Source of the DNA: Bradyrhizobium erythrophlei | Lineage (GTDB): Bacteria > Pseudomonadota > Alphaproteobacteria > Rhizobiales > Xanthobacteraceae | Direction: 5' to 3' | Assembly (NCBI GenBank): GCA_900129675.1 | Contig: FSRD01000001.1 | Coordinates: forward strand, 8,359,501 to 8,423,500 | DNA length: 64,000 nt | Shown: piece by piece, positions 18,236 to 27,873 of the stretch | Layout of the letters: the number at the start of each line of letters is the position of its first letter | Numbering within the stretch: position 1 is the stretch's first letter | Program-made: the position numbers and the translations under genes | The notes under the pieces: generated by a model | What the model was told of the DNA's origin: nothing | What the model saw: the letters and a program-made list of their open reading frames with translations, nothing else | The model's database searches: none

Positions 18236-19129
18236 TCAGGCCGCCCGTCCGGTCAGTCCCGTTGGCTTCACCAGCAACACCAGCACCATGAACACGAAGA
18301 CCACGGTGTTGGAAGCCTCGGGATAGAAATATTTCGTCAGTCCCTCGATCACGCCCAGCGTAAAGCCGGTGACGATCGATCCCATGATCGAGCCCATCCC
18401 GCCGATCACCACCACCGCGAATACCACGATGATCAAATTTTCGCCCATCAGCGGCCGGACCTGGTTGATCGGCGCCGACAGCACGCCGGCGAGCGCGGCG
18501 AGCCCGACGCCGAGCCCGTAGGTCAGCGTGATCATCCGGGGCACGTTGATGCCGAAGGCGCGCACCAGCGTCGGGTTTTCGGTGGCGGCGCGAAGATAGG
18601 CGCCGAGCCGGGTGCGCTCGATCAGGTACCAGGTCCCGATGCAGACCACGAGCGAGAAGATCACCACCCAGCCGCGGTAGATCGGCAGGAACATGAAGCC
18701 GAGATTTATGCCACCCTGCAATCCGTGAAATCCTCCGATTGCTGGATAGTCGGGGATCGCATAGGGCAGACCGGACGAGCCGAAATAATTCTGGAACACG
18801 CCCTGTATGATCAGCGCCAGCCCGAAGGTCAGCAGCAAGCCGTAGAGATGATCGAGGCCGGCCAGCCATTGCAGCATGGTCCGCTCGAGGATCATACCGA
18901 AGATACCCACGACGATCGGCGCGATGATCAGCGCCGGCCAGTAGCCGATGCTGAGGTACGTATTGTTGAGCAGGAAATAGGCGACGAAAGCGCCCATCAT
19001 GTAGACCGCACCATGGGCGAAATTGATGATGTTGAGCATGCCGAAGATCACGGCAAGCCCAAGACTGAGCAGCGCGTAAAACGAGCCGTTGATCAGTCCC
19101 ACCAGAAGCTGTGCGTACAGAGCCTGCAT
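18236..19129 (-). CDS. livH: Branched-chain amino acid ABC transporter permease LivH
   Basis: The 297-residue inner-membrane permease starts QALYAQLLVGLINGSFYALL, the standard LivH N-terminus, and has the coupling loop TRLGAYLRAATENPTLVRA at about residue 190. It pairs with LivM. It is separated from livK by 65 bp carrying a strong stem-loop. Confidence 0.95.
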   Translation of the reverse strand: MQALYAQLLVGLINGSFYALLSLGLAVIFGMLNIINFAHGAVYMMGAFVAYFLLNNTYLSIGYWPALIIAPIVVGIFGMILERTMLQWLAGLDHLYGLLLTFGLALIIQGVFQNYFGSSGLPYAIPDYPAIGGFHGLQGGINLGFMFLPIYRGWVVIFSLVVCIGTWYLIERTRLGAYLRAATENPTLVRAFGINVPRMITLTYGLGVGLAALAGVLSAPINQVRPLMGENLIIVVFAVVVIGGMGSIMGSIVTGFTLGVIEGLTKYFYPEASNTVVFVFMVLVLLVKPTGLTGRAA

Positions 19130-19157
19130 CGATTTGGCTTTCGCTACCTAAAGTGAA

Positions 19158-19186
19158 GCCCGCCGGCGGCTTGATCGCCGGCGGGC
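19158..19186 (-). promoter_or_regulatory. Intercistronic stem-loop between livK and livH
   Basis: An 11-bp perfect stem GCCCGCCGGCG / CGCCGGCGGGC with a 7-nt loop lies 9 nt after the livK stop in the direction of transcription. There is no clear U-run, so it probably stabilises upstream mRNA or attenuates transcription, raising binding-protein output relative to the permeases. Confidence 0.75.
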
Positions 19187-19194
19187 CATGATAG

Positions 19195-20415
19195 TTATTT
19201 CTTCAGCAACGCGCACTTGCTTTCCGAGAGCGGCGTAAACGCCTGGTCGCCCGGAACGGTGCCGACCAGCTTGTAGAAATCCCATGGGCCCTTGGACTCC
19301 GAGGGCTTCTTCACCTCGAACAGATAGGCCGAGTGAATGGTGCGGCCGTTCGGCTGGATCTCACCCTTGCCGAACAGCGGATCGTCGGTCGGAATCGACT
19401 TCATTTTTTCCACGACCTTGACGCCGTCATGCGGATTGCCGCCGAGCGCATCCAGCGCCTTGAAATAGTGAATGAGGCCCGAATAGACGCCGGCCTGCAC
19501 CATGGTCGGCGGCGCGCCGTTCTTCATCCGCGCGGCGAACTTCTTGGAGAATGCGCGGGTCTGGTCGTTCAGGTCCCAATAGAAGGTCTCGGTGAAGTTG
19601 AGGCCCTGCGCGGTCTCCAGGCCGATCGCCTTGATGTCAGTGAGGAACAGCAGCAGTGCCGCGAGCTTCTGGCCGCCCTTGACGATGCCGAATTCGGCCG
19701 CCTGCTTGATCGAGTTGGTGGTGTCCCCGCCGGCATTGGCAAGGCCGATGATCTTGGCCTTCGACGACTGCGCCTGCAGCAGGAACGAGGAGAAGTCCGA
19801 GGTGTTCAGCGGATGCTTGACGCCGCCGACGACCTTGCCGCCATTGGCGTTGATGACGGCGGCGGTGTCACGCTCCAGTGCTGCACCGAAGGCGTAGTCC
19901 GCGGTCAGGAAGAACCAGCTGTCGCCGCCGGCCTTCACCAGCGCCTGGCCCGTGGTATGGGCCAGCATGTAGGTATCGTAGGTCCAGTGCACGGTGTTGG
20001 GCGAGCACTGCGCGTTGGAGAGGTCCGAGGTCGCCGCACCCGAATTGATGTAGACGCCGTTCTTTTCCTTCACCACGTTGTTGACCGCGAGCGCGACGCC
20101 GGAATTCGGCACGTCGACGATGACGTCGACCTTGTCGACGTCGAACCACTGCCGGGCAATGGCGGTGCCGATATCGGGCTTGTTCTGGTGATCGCCGGAA
20201 ATGATGTCGATCTTCCAGCCCTTGGCCGCGAGGCCGGAATCCTCGGCCGCCATCTGCGCCGCCAAAGTCGAGCCCGGCCCGCCGAGATCGGCATAGAGCC
20301 CGGACTGATCGGAGAGCGCGCCGATCTTGACGGTCTTGTCCTGCGCGAATGCGAAACCGGCCGACGCCAGCGTCAGCGCGGTGCCGAGCAGAAGCGCCGA
20401 AATCGAATTCTTCAT
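19195..20415 (-). CDS. livK: Branched-chain amino acid-type substrate-binding protein
   Basis: A 406-residue periplasmic binding protein. The signal peptide ends GFAFAQ and the mature protein starts DKTVKIGALSDQSG, a type I binding fold. It lies within the liv operon between livF and livH, so it is the cognate receptor. It shares long identical stretches with the orphan binding protein at 4072-5298. The ligand (leucine/isoleucine/valine or another amide or aromatic acid) cannot be told from sequence. Confidence 0.95.
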   Translation of the reverse strand: MKNSISALLLGTALTLASAGFAFAQDKTVKIGALSDQSGLYADLGGPGSTLAAQMAAEDSGLAAKGWKIDIISGDHQNKPDIGTAIARQWFDVDKVDVIVDVPNSGVALAVNNVVKEKNGVYINSGAATSDLSNAQCSPNTVHWTYDTYMLAHTTGQALVKAGGDSWFFLTADYAFGAALERDTAAVINANGGKVVGGVKHPLNTSDFSSFLLQAQSSKAKIIGLANAGGDTTNSIKQAAEFGIVKGGQKLAALLLFLTDIKAIGLETAQGLNFTETFYWDLNDQTRAFSKKFAARMKNGAPPTMVQAGVYSGLIHYFKALDALGGNPHDGVKVVEKMKSIPTDDPLFGKGEIQPNGRTIHSAYLFEVKKPSESKGPWDFYKLVGTVPGDQAFTPLSESKCALLKK

Positions 20416-20457
20416 GCTGTCATCCCTTTTGCTTTTTGGTTTTCCGGCCCGGCGGTT

Positions 20458-21193
<736 letters not shown>

Positions 21194-21201
<8 letters not shown>

Positions 21202-21964
21202 GACCGGCCCCCAGATAGGCTTCCTTGACGCGCTCGTCCCTGGACAGGTCGGCATAATTGCCTTCCGCCAGGACCTGACCGCGCGTCAGCACTGTGATGA
21301 TGTCGGACAAATTGGCCACCACGGACAGATTATGTTCGACCATCAGGATGGTGTACTTCGCCGAAATGCGCTTGATCAGCGCCGCGATCTTGTCGATGTC
21401 CTCATGGCCCATGCCGGCCATCGGCTCGTCGAGCAGCATCATCTCCGGGTCAAGCGCCAGCGTCGTTGCTATTTCAAGTGCGCGTTTGCGCCCGTAGGGC
21501 ATCTCGACCGCCGGCGTGTTGGCGAATTCGCTCAGGCCGACATCGTTCAGCAGTTCATGGGCGCGGTCGTTGAAGCGGTCGAGCACGCTCTTGGAGCGCC
21601 AGAAGTCGAAGGAACTGCCGTGCTGGCGCTGCAGCGCGACACGGACATTTTCGAGCGCGGTCAGATGCGGAAATACCGCCGAAATCTGGAACGAGCGCAC
21701 CAGCCCCAGGCGCGCCACATCGGCCGGCACCATCGCGGTGATGTCCCGCCCCTTATAGAGAATCTGCCCCGCCGACGGCTTCAGGAATTTGGTCAACAGG
21801 TTGAAGCACGTGGTCTTGCCGGCGCCATTGGGCCCGATCAACGCATGAATGCTGCCGCGGCGCACCTTGAGGGCGACGTCGCGAACGGCAAAGAAACCCG
21901 CGAATTCCTTGGTCAAACCATGGGTTTCGAGAATGAACTCATCGGCCAAACAAATTTCCCCCAT
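21194..21964 (-). CDS. livG: Branched-chain amino acid ABC transporter ATPase LivG
   Basis: A 256-residue ATPase. Walker A is GPNGAGKTTCFNLL and Walker B MMLLDEPMAGMG. The usual LSGG signature reads MPYGRKRALEIATTLA, the variant normal for LivG. Start ATG 21964 (MGEICLADEF) gives the family length; an upstream in-frame extension lacks family features. It is first in the operon, so the promoter should lie in the 357 bp upstream. Confidence 0.94.
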
Positions 21965-22321
21965 CAGCCATCGCCACGAAGTCCCCTCGCGTGTGGCCAA
22001 TTCTTTCCTAACCAGCCAGGTTCTCCCGGGCGCCTTGGAACGCCCCGGACCTGCCGCCTCCGGGCCGGAATATGCCGTCAACGGTAGGGATTAGGCAAGG
22101 TGGAAAGCTGGGCATATGCAAAGCATTAGGCCCGGTTCCGAATCCGCCCTTAGTCGAATTGCCGGTGGACAGGATCAACCGGGTTTGCCAGCCGTTTTCC
22201 GCCGCCTCCCGCGAACCGGAAAGCGAGCGTTAACGGTGTTTTGCTGCAATCACGCGTTTTCATAGAATATTTCCGCCTCGGGCCCATCATGACGTGATTT
22301 ACATATTGAGGGATCGCGGCT
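21965..22321. promoter_or_regulatory. Divergent intergenic region, livG / PAS gene
   Basis: A 357-bp gap between divergent genes which must hold the liv promoter (leftward) and the PAS promoter (rightward). I see an isolated GCATATGC palindrome near 22112 but no secure promoter elements, repeats or genes. Confidence 0.3.
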
Positions 22322-22924
22322 TTGCATTTCGAAAGCGCCAACCCATCGGTCGTCAAATCGATCAAGCAGCGCGACCTGCTCAACAATTGGCTGCGGCTTT
22401 ACGCCCGCGACCATTCGCTGCCGCGCATTGACGAATATCAGCCGGCGCGGATCGAGGATGAACTCCCGGACCTGGTGTTTTGCACCGTCGATACGACGAC
22501 TGAGCCGCCGCGGCTGACGATCCAGAGCGACGGCACGCGGATGTCGAGCGCCTATGGCAGCACCGGCAAGGGCCGCTTTCTCGACGAATATCTGGGAACG
22601 AGGCTCGCGCCGATCGTGATGCCGGTCTATTACGAATGCATCGTCCGCCGCCTTCCCGCCTTCACCATCGCCTATATCGATGACATCTACGGGCGAATCG
22701 TTGCCTATGAGCGGCTGCTGCTGCCGTTCTCGGGCGGCGGCAACGTCACCCACATCATCGCGTCGCTGAAGACCATCAGCGAGGACGGTGGCTTCGAGAT
22801 CAAGAATCTGATGCGTGGAAACGACAAGCTGCCGGTGCCGAAGCTTCGCACCATTATCGATCGCGATCTTTTCCATCGCGCACCCGGCCGCATTCCGCCC
22901 GGCGACGTGCTCGAATTCGGCTAG
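22322..22924 (+). CDS. PAS-domain protein (PAS_5 type), first of a tandem pair
   Basis: A 200-residue single-domain protein of the rhizobial PAS_5 type. The domain core includes FLDEYLGTRLAPIVMPVYYECI and ERLLLPFSGGGNVTHII. No output domain is visible, so it is a stand-alone sensor or adaptor. It must start at TTG 22322: the following HFESANPSVVKSIKQRDLLN aligns exactly with the ATG-initiated N-terminus of the next gene. The stop is 4 bp before that gene. Confidence 0.82.
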   Translation: MHFESANPSVVKSIKQRDLLNNWLRLYARDHSLPRIDEYQPARIEDELPDLVFCTVDTTTEPPRLTIQSDGTRMSSAYGSTGKGRFLDEYLGTRLAPIVMPVYYECIVRRLPAFTIAYIDDIYGRIVAYERLLLPFSGGGNVTHIIASLKTISEDGGFEIKNLMRGNDKLPVPKLRTIIDRDLFHRAPGRIPPGDVLEFG

Positions 22925-22928
22925 CTCT

Positions 22929-23555
22929 ATGGAATTCGAAAGTTCCGATCCCTCGGTGATCAGGTCGATCAAGCAGCGTGAGCTCCTGAACACTTGGCTG
23001 CGCGCCGCCGCCAGACACCGGCCCCTCCCCCTGATTGGCGACTTCCAGCCGAACCGCTTCGGCGAAGAACTGGCCGACATGATGGGATTTGACGTCAGGG
23101 GCGTTGGCGACAGCGCGCGCTTCCTGATTACCCAGGAGGGCGTTCGTCTAACCGCCACCTACGGCAACGAGCATGTCGAACCGGACAAGCGAACCAACCG
23201 CTACCTCGACGACGCAATCGGGCCAGAACGGTACGCCAACGTGATCGAGCTATATCGCGCTTGCGTGACGCACAGGCGCCCGGCCTATTCGATTTCAACG
23301 GTGCAGGACGCCGACAACAAGGACGTTTCCTACGAGCGGCTGCTGCTGCCGTTCGGCAGCAGCTCTAACGTCGAGCAGATCGTCGGTTCCTACAAGAGCA
23401 TCAGCATCGAGGGCGGTTTCAAAATCAATAATCTGATGGGTCTGAAGCCGAAAGCCCTGCCCGTGATCCTGATCAGGGCCATCATCGATCGCGAATTCGT
23501 TCCGAGCCGGGCAGACCGGCGTCTGTGCGACGATGGTGTGATCGAGCTGGATTAG
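22929..23555 (+). CDS. PAS-domain protein (PAS_5 type), second of a tandem pair
   Basis: A 208-residue paralogue of the preceding gene. MEFESSDPSVIRSIKQREL matches the upstream protein's start, and the core SYERLLLPFGSSSNVEQIVG is shared, but the middle has diverged. The pair arose by tandem duplication. Its TAG overlaps the TAA of the convergent ArsC-like gene (TTAG at 23552-23555). Confidence 0.83.
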   Translation: MEFESSDPSVIRSIKQRELLNTWLRAAARHRPLPLIGDFQPNRFGEELADMMGFDVRGVGDSARFLITQEGVRLTATYGNEHVEPDKRTNRYLDDAIGPERYANVIELYRACVTHRRPAYSISTVQDADNKDVSYERLLLPFGSSSNVEQIVGSYKSISIEGGFKINNLMGLKPKALPVILIRAIIDREFVPSRADRRLCDDGVIELD

Positions 23556-23923
23556 CCCTTCCGCCCGCGCGACTTCGACGCCACTTCGCTGGCGTAGATG
23601 TCGGGCTTGAAGCCAACAAGCAATTTGCCGCCGAGGTCGAGCACGGGCCGTTTGATCATCGAGGGCTGGGCCAGCATCAGCGACAGCGCCTTGCGCTCGT
23701 TCAGGCCCTCCCTGTCGGCATCGGGCAATTTCTTGAACGTGGTGCCGGCGCGGTTGAGCAGCGTCTCCCAGCCGACTTCGTCGGACCATTGCTTGAGCTT
23801 GTCCTTCGCAATGCCCGCGGTCTTGTAGTCGTGGAAATCGTAGGCCACGCCATGGCCGTCGAGCCAGGTCCGCGCCTTCTTCATGGTGTCGCAGTTCTTG
23901 ATGCCGTAGATGGTGATGCTCAT
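23552..23923 (-). CDS. ArsC/Spx-family (YffB-like) thioredoxin-fold protein
   Basis: A 123-residue ArsC-family protein. It begins MSITIYGIKNCDTMKKAR with the single active-site Cys (residue 11) and the WLDGHGVAYDFHDY continuation typical of YffB/ArsC-like proteins, and ends with the RPVLDLGGKLLVGF segment. YffB-type proteins are glutathione-linked reductases of uncertain substrate; true arsenate reduction is not implied. It lies 14 bp before dctA on the same strand. Confidence 0.9.
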   Translation of the reverse strand: MSITIYGIKNCDTMKKARTWLDGHGVAYDFHDYKTAGIAKDKLKQWSDEVGWETLLNRAGTTFKKLPDADREGLNERKALSLMLAQPSMIKRPVLDLGGKLLVGFKPDIYASEVASKSRGRKG

Positions 23924-23937
23924 CGCAGGTGTCTTTC

Positions 23938-25257
23938 CTAAGTTGCGCCGGGCTCGAGCGCCTCGCCAAGTTCGATCGGATGCGCCATCGCCTCGTGCAG
24001 CTTGTCCTTGTCGAGTTCGCCTTCCGAGCGGCTGATAACGATGCAGGCAACGCCATTGCCGATCAGGTTGGTCAGCGCGCGGCACTCGCTCATGAACTTG
24101 TCGATGCCGACAAGGATGGCGATCGACTGGATCGGTATGTCCGGCACGATGGAAAGGGTCGCGGCGAGCGTGATGAAGCCCGCCCCCGTCACGCCGGAGG
24201 CGCCCTTCGAGGTGATGATGGCGATGCCGAGAATGGCGAGCTCGTGCCAGATCGTCAGGTGAGTGTTGGTCGCCTGGGCCAGGAACAACGTCGCCAGCGT
24301 CATATAGATATTGGTGCCGTCGAGATTGAAGCTGTAGCCGGTCGGGATGACGAGCCCAACCACCGGCCGCGACGCGCCGAGGTGCTCCATCTTCTGGATC
24401 ATCTGCGGCAGCACCGTCTCCGACGACGACGTACCGAGCACGATCAGCAGTTCGTCCTTGATGTAGGCAATGAAGCGAATGATCGAGAAACCCGAGATGC
24501 GAGCGATCGCGCCGAGCACGATCAGTACGAACAGCACGCTCGTCAGATAAAACGTGGCGATCAGCGCGATCAGGTTCCACAGCGAATTGAGCCCGTACGC
24601 GCCGACCGTAAACGCCATCGCCCCGAAAGCGCCGATCGGCGCGACGCGGACAATGATCGCGATCACCCTGAAGAACATTTTTGCGGCCTGATCGATCGCA
24701 TACGCGATCGGTTCGCCGGCCTTGCCGAGAAAGGCGACGGCAAAACCGGAAAGGATCGAGATCAGCAAGACCTGCAGCAGGTCGCCGCGGGCGAGCGCCC
24801 CGAAATAGCTGTCGGGAATGATCCCGAGCAGATGCGCGACGATGCCTTCCTCTTTCGCTTTGCTGACATAGGAGGCGACGGATTTGGGGTCGATCGTAGC
24901 CGGATCGATGTTGAAGCCGTGCCCGGGCTGAAGCACTTCGCCGACAATCAGGCCGACGGCCAGCGCCACCGTCGACACGGCCTCGAAATAGATCAGCGCC
25001 TTCAGGCCGACCCGGCCGACCCGCTTCAGATCACCCATCGAGGAAATGCCGTGCACGACGGTGCAGAAGATCACCGGCGCGATCATCATCTTGATCAGTG
25101 CAATGAAACCGTCCCCGAGCGGCTTCAGCTCCTTGCCGAGATCCGGATAGAAATATCCGATCAGGACACCGAGCGCGATCGCAATCAGGACCTGAAGATA
25201 CAGGATCTTGTACCAGGGCTGACGATGACTGGCAGGACGGATTGCTGCTGTGGTCAT
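23938..25257 (-). CDS. dctA: C4-dicarboxylate transporter (DAACS family)
   Basis: A 439-residue symporter for succinate, fumarate and malate, central to rhizobial carbon uptake. It has the LYLQVLIAIALGVLIGYFYP first helix and the conserved SSSETVLPQMI and YSFNLDGTNIYMTLA stretches. ATG 25257 gives the usual DctA N-terminus. No dctB/dctD genes are adjacent, and I could not find a convincing sigma-54 GG-N10-GC element just upstream. Confidence 0.95.
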   Translation of the reverse strand: MTTAAIRPASHRQPWYKILYLQVLIAIALGVLIGYFYPDLGKELKPLGDGFIALIKMMIAPVIFCTVVHGISSMGDLKRVGRVGLKALIYFEAVSTVALAVGLIVGEVLQPGHGFNIDPATIDPKSVASYVSKAKEEGIVAHLLGIIPDSYFGALARGDLLQVLLISILSGFAVAFLGKAGEPIAYAIDQAAKMFFRVIAIIVRVAPIGAFGAMAFTVGAYGLNSLWNLIALIATFYLTSVLFVLIVLGAIARISGFSIIRFIAYIKDELLIVLGTSSSETVLPQMIQKMEHLGASRPVVGLVIPTGYSFNLDGTNIYMTLATLFLAQATNTHLTIWHELAILGIAIITSKGASGVTGAGFITLAATLSIVPDIPIQSIAILVGIDKFMSECRALTNLIGNGVACIVISRSEGELDKDKLHEAMAHPIELGEALEPGAT

Positions 25258-25481
25258 GGAGTGCTCGGAACAGGAACGGGGAAGCTCGTGGGCCATCATG
25301 GGATAGAGCCGCGCGGCGGACAACGAAATTCGACGTACGGCGCATCAACGTAATGTCATGCCCCGGCGGCAGGGTGGCTTGCTCTCCTCGTCCACCGCGT
25401 GGCGGAAAGAGCCGTTTTTATGCAAAGCGGATCGGCGAATCTGCCATAAACTGCCGTCGCATTCGCTGCCGGGAGCCGACG

Positions 25482-25640
25482 ATGGAATTCACTGCACTGC
25501 TTCTCGCCATCGCCATCGTCATGCTGGTCGCCTGGCGCGGCCCGCGTCCGCTCGCACTCGGTTTGTTCGCCGCCGTCATGATCGCCTGCGTCGCGACCTA
25601 TCTGCACCACGCCACCGATACGCTGAAATTGTCGTTCTGA
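25482..25640 (+). CDS. DUF5993 small membrane protein
   Basis: A 52-residue protein with two hydrophobic helices (FTALLLAIAIVMLVAW and LGLFAAVMIACVATYL) and a HH pair before the tail. It matches my knowledge of DUF5993, which precedes dsbB in this group. The start is 7 bp before dsbB, so the pair is one transcript; a partner role for DsbB is inferred. Confidence 0.8.
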   Translation: MEFTALLLAIAIVMLVAWRGPRPLALGLFAAVMIACVATYLHHATDTLKLSF

Positions 25641-25647
25641 GGCAGGC

Positions 25648-26202
25648 ATGACCCGCACCCGCGCCATCACCCTGAATGCGCTCAGCCTCTATGCCGTAGC
25701 CCTGGTGCTGACGGCCGCGTTTGCCGCCCAACTCACCCTGCACGAATTACCCTGCCCGCTGTGCCTGCTGCAGCGCATCCTGTTCGCGACGCTGGCGATT
25801 GGCCCTATTCTGAACATCCGGTTCGGACCGCGTCCCAGCCATTACGCGATGTCGCTGTTCGCAGCCGTTGCCGGCGCGGTGGTTTCGACGCGACAGGTGC
25901 TGCTTCACATCATGCCAGGAGACGCCGGCTACGGCTCGGCGCTGCTCGGCTATCACTATTATACCTGGGCGCTGATCGGCTTCGTCGCAGCCATTGTGCT
26001 GCTCGCTGCCATCCTGCTGCTCGACCGGCAGTTCGACGACACCGCACCGCAACCGGCCTCCCGCAGAGCCTTTGCGCAGGCCGCGGTGTGGCTCGTGATC
26101 GGCCTGACGGCCCTGAATGTGGTCTCGACGCTGCTGGAATGCGGTTTTGGAGCCTGCGCCGACAATCCGATCGTCTATGAACTGCTCAGGCGCGCCGCTT
26201 AA
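25648..26202 (+). CDS. dsbB: DsbB-family disulfide bond formation protein with atypical second Cys pair
   Basis: A 184-residue four-helix membrane protein. It has the first redox pair in PCPLC (Cys36, Cys39) and the QRI motif after it. The second periplasmic loop (HIMPGDAGYGS) has no cysteine, unlike E. coli DsbB, where a second pair there reoxidises DsbA. Instead a pair lies near the C-terminus in ECGFGAC (Cys165, Cys170). It follows DUF5993, and its TAA overlaps the TAA of the convergent GST gene. Confidence 0.88.
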   Translation: MTRTRAITLNALSLYAVALVLTAAFAAQLTLHELPCPLCLLQRILFATLAIGPILNIRFGPRPSHYAMSLFAAVAGAVVSTRQVLLHIMPGDAGYGSALLGYHYYTWALIGFVAAIVLLAAILLLDRQFDDTAPQPASRRAFAQAAVWLVIGLTALNVVSTLLECGFGACADNPIVYELLRRAA

Positions 26203-26903
26203 GGCCGTTTCGGAATGTTCAGGCCACGCTCCACGGCAGGCCGCGCCAGGCCGCGTTCCAGCCAGGCGGGCACGTGTATGAGCGTATCGAACGCAACGAT
26301 CTCACGCGCACCGTAAAAGCCGACCAAATTGCGCACCCAGCCGAGCATGGAAATATCGGCGATGGTGAAATCGTCCTCCATGATCCACTGCCGCCCGGCA
26401 AGGTGGCTCTCCATCACGGCGAGCAGGCGTTTTGATTCCGCGACATAGCGCTCGAGCGGCCGCTTGTCCGGAAAATCCTTTCCGGCGAATTTGTGGAAAA
26501 AGCCGACCTGGCCGAACATCGGCCCGATCCCGCCCATCTGGAAGTGCAGCCACTGGATGGTCTGGTAGCGGCGCGCCGCGTCCAGTGGCAGCAGTTTTCC
26601 GGTTTTCTCGGCGAGATATTGCAGGATCACGCCGGATTCGAACAGGGGAAGCGGCTTGTCGCCGGGGCCATCCGGATCGAGGATCGCGGGGATCTTGCCG
26701 TTCGGGTTCAGCGACAGGAACTCGGGTGTTTTCTGGTCGTCCTTGTTGAAGTCGACGAGATGCACTTCGTAGGGCAAGCCGATCTCTTCCAGCGTGATCG
26801 AGACCTTGACGCCGTTTGGCGTCGGTAGCGAATAGAGCTGAAGGCGGTCGGGATGTTTGGCTGGCCAGCGTGCGGTAATCGGAAAGGCGGAAAGACCGGA
26901 CAT
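26199..26903 (-). CDS. Glutathione S-transferase (YfcG/Ure2p-like)
   Basis: A 234-residue GST with thioredoxin-fold N-domain (LYSLPTPNGVKVSITLEEIG, FLSLNPNGKIPAILD, LFESGVILQYLAEK) and helical C-domain with FTIADIS. The T-P-N-G pattern is that of the YfcG/Ure2p group, which act as disulfide-bond oxidoreductases or peroxidases. ATG 26903 is used. It is divergent from the SDR gene, sharing an 80-bp promoter region. Confidence 0.92.
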   Translation of the reverse strand: MSGLSAFPITARWPAKHPDRLQLYSLPTPNGVKVSITLEEIGLPYEVHLVDFNKDDQKTPEFLSLNPNGKIPAILDPDGPGDKPLPLFESGVILQYLAEKTGKLLPLDAARRYQTIQWLHFQMGGIGPMFGQVGFFHKFAGKDFPDKRPLERYVAESKRLLAVMESHLAGRQWIMEDDFTIADISMLGWVRNLVGFYGAREIVAFDTLIHVPAWLERGLARPAVERGLNIPKRP

Positions 26904-26983
26904 CAAAACTCGTTCTTTGCGTGGTTCTTGTTGGATGGCTAATGTACGGGCCTATCCGCACGTGGCAAGGGCCGGCGTTACGC

Positions 26984-27847
26984 ATGAACGATCATCAGAC
27001 GACGGAAAAACTTGGCCTGACCGACGCGGAGCTTGCGGTTCATCCGACTGTGTACGCGACCGACGCCTTGAAGGATCGGGTCGTGATGGTGTCAGGCGGC
27101 GCCGGCGGCATCGGCCGGGCGATCGTCTGGCTGTTTGCGCGGCTCGGCGCCCATGTCATCGCCGTCGGCCGCAATCAAGACAAGCTCGACGCCCTCGCCG
27201 CCAATCTGGCCAGCCGACATCTGAAGGCATCGGTGCACGTCGCCGACATCCGCGAGCCGGAAGCCGTCAGCGCCCTGTTCGACACGGTTTGGGCCGCGCA
27301 TGGCCGTATCGACATCCTCGTCAACAGCGCCGGCGGCCAGTTCCCGCAACCCGCGATCGATTTCTCGGTCAAGGGCTGGGACACCGTCATCAATACCAAT
27401 CTGAACGGCACCTGGTACATGATGCAGGCGGCCGCCCAGCGCTGGCGCGACCACAAGCATCCCGGCAGCATCGTCAACATCGTGGTGGTGACAACGCACG
27501 GGCTTTACGGCATCGCGCACACGATCGCGGCGCGGTCCGGCGTCATCGGACTGTCGCGCGCCGTCGCCGTCGAATGGGCGCCGCTGAACATCCGCGTAAA
27601 CTGCGTGGCGCCCGGCGCGATCGAGACCGGGGGCTGGAACGTCTACACCCCGCAAGCCCGCGCCGCCTACCCGCGCTCCAACCCGATGATGCGCGCGGGC
27701 TCGCCCTGGGACATCGCGGAGGCCAGCGTGTATCTCGCGGCGCCTTCCGGCAAATTCATCACCGGAGAAACGCTAACGGTCGATGGCGGCGGGCAGTTGT
27801 GGGGCGAGACCTGGACGACAGGGAAGCCGGCGTATTTCGGCAACTAA
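26984..27847 (+). CDS. SDR family oxidoreductase with altered active-site motif
   Basis: A 287-residue SDR with intact cofactor motif SGGAGGIGRAI (about residue 37), NSAGG and the C-terminal GETLTVDGGGQLWG. The place of the YxxxK catalytic pair reads THGLYGIAHTIAARSGV: Lys is replaced by Arg and the usual Tyr position by Thr. The overall pattern resembles the 2,4-dienoyl-CoA-reductase-like branch (AVEWAPLNIRVN), where the catalytic Tyr also sits differently, so it may still be active. ATG 26984 starts MNDHQTTEKLG. Confidence 0.85.
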   Translation: MNDHQTTEKLGLTDAELAVHPTVYATDALKDRVVMVSGGAGGIGRAIVWLFARLGAHVIAVGRNQDKLDALAANLASRHLKASVHVADIREPEAVSALFDTVWAAHGRIDILVNSAGGQFPQPAIDFSVKGWDTVINTNLNGTWYMMQAAAQRWRDHKHPGSIVNIVVVTTHGLYGIAHTIAARSGVIGLSRAVAVEWAPLNIRVNCVAPGAIETGGWNVYTPQARAAYPRSNPMMRAGSPWDIAEASVYLAAPSGKFITGETLTVDGGGQLWGETWTTGKPAYFGN

Positions 27848-27873
27848 AGCCATCGTTGAACTGCCGCCGCCGG

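Noticed and set aside
25258..25481. Sigma-54 promoter upstream of dctA
   Set aside because: Expected from rhizobial biology, but no TGGCAC-N5-TTGC-like element could be found in the upstream sequence.
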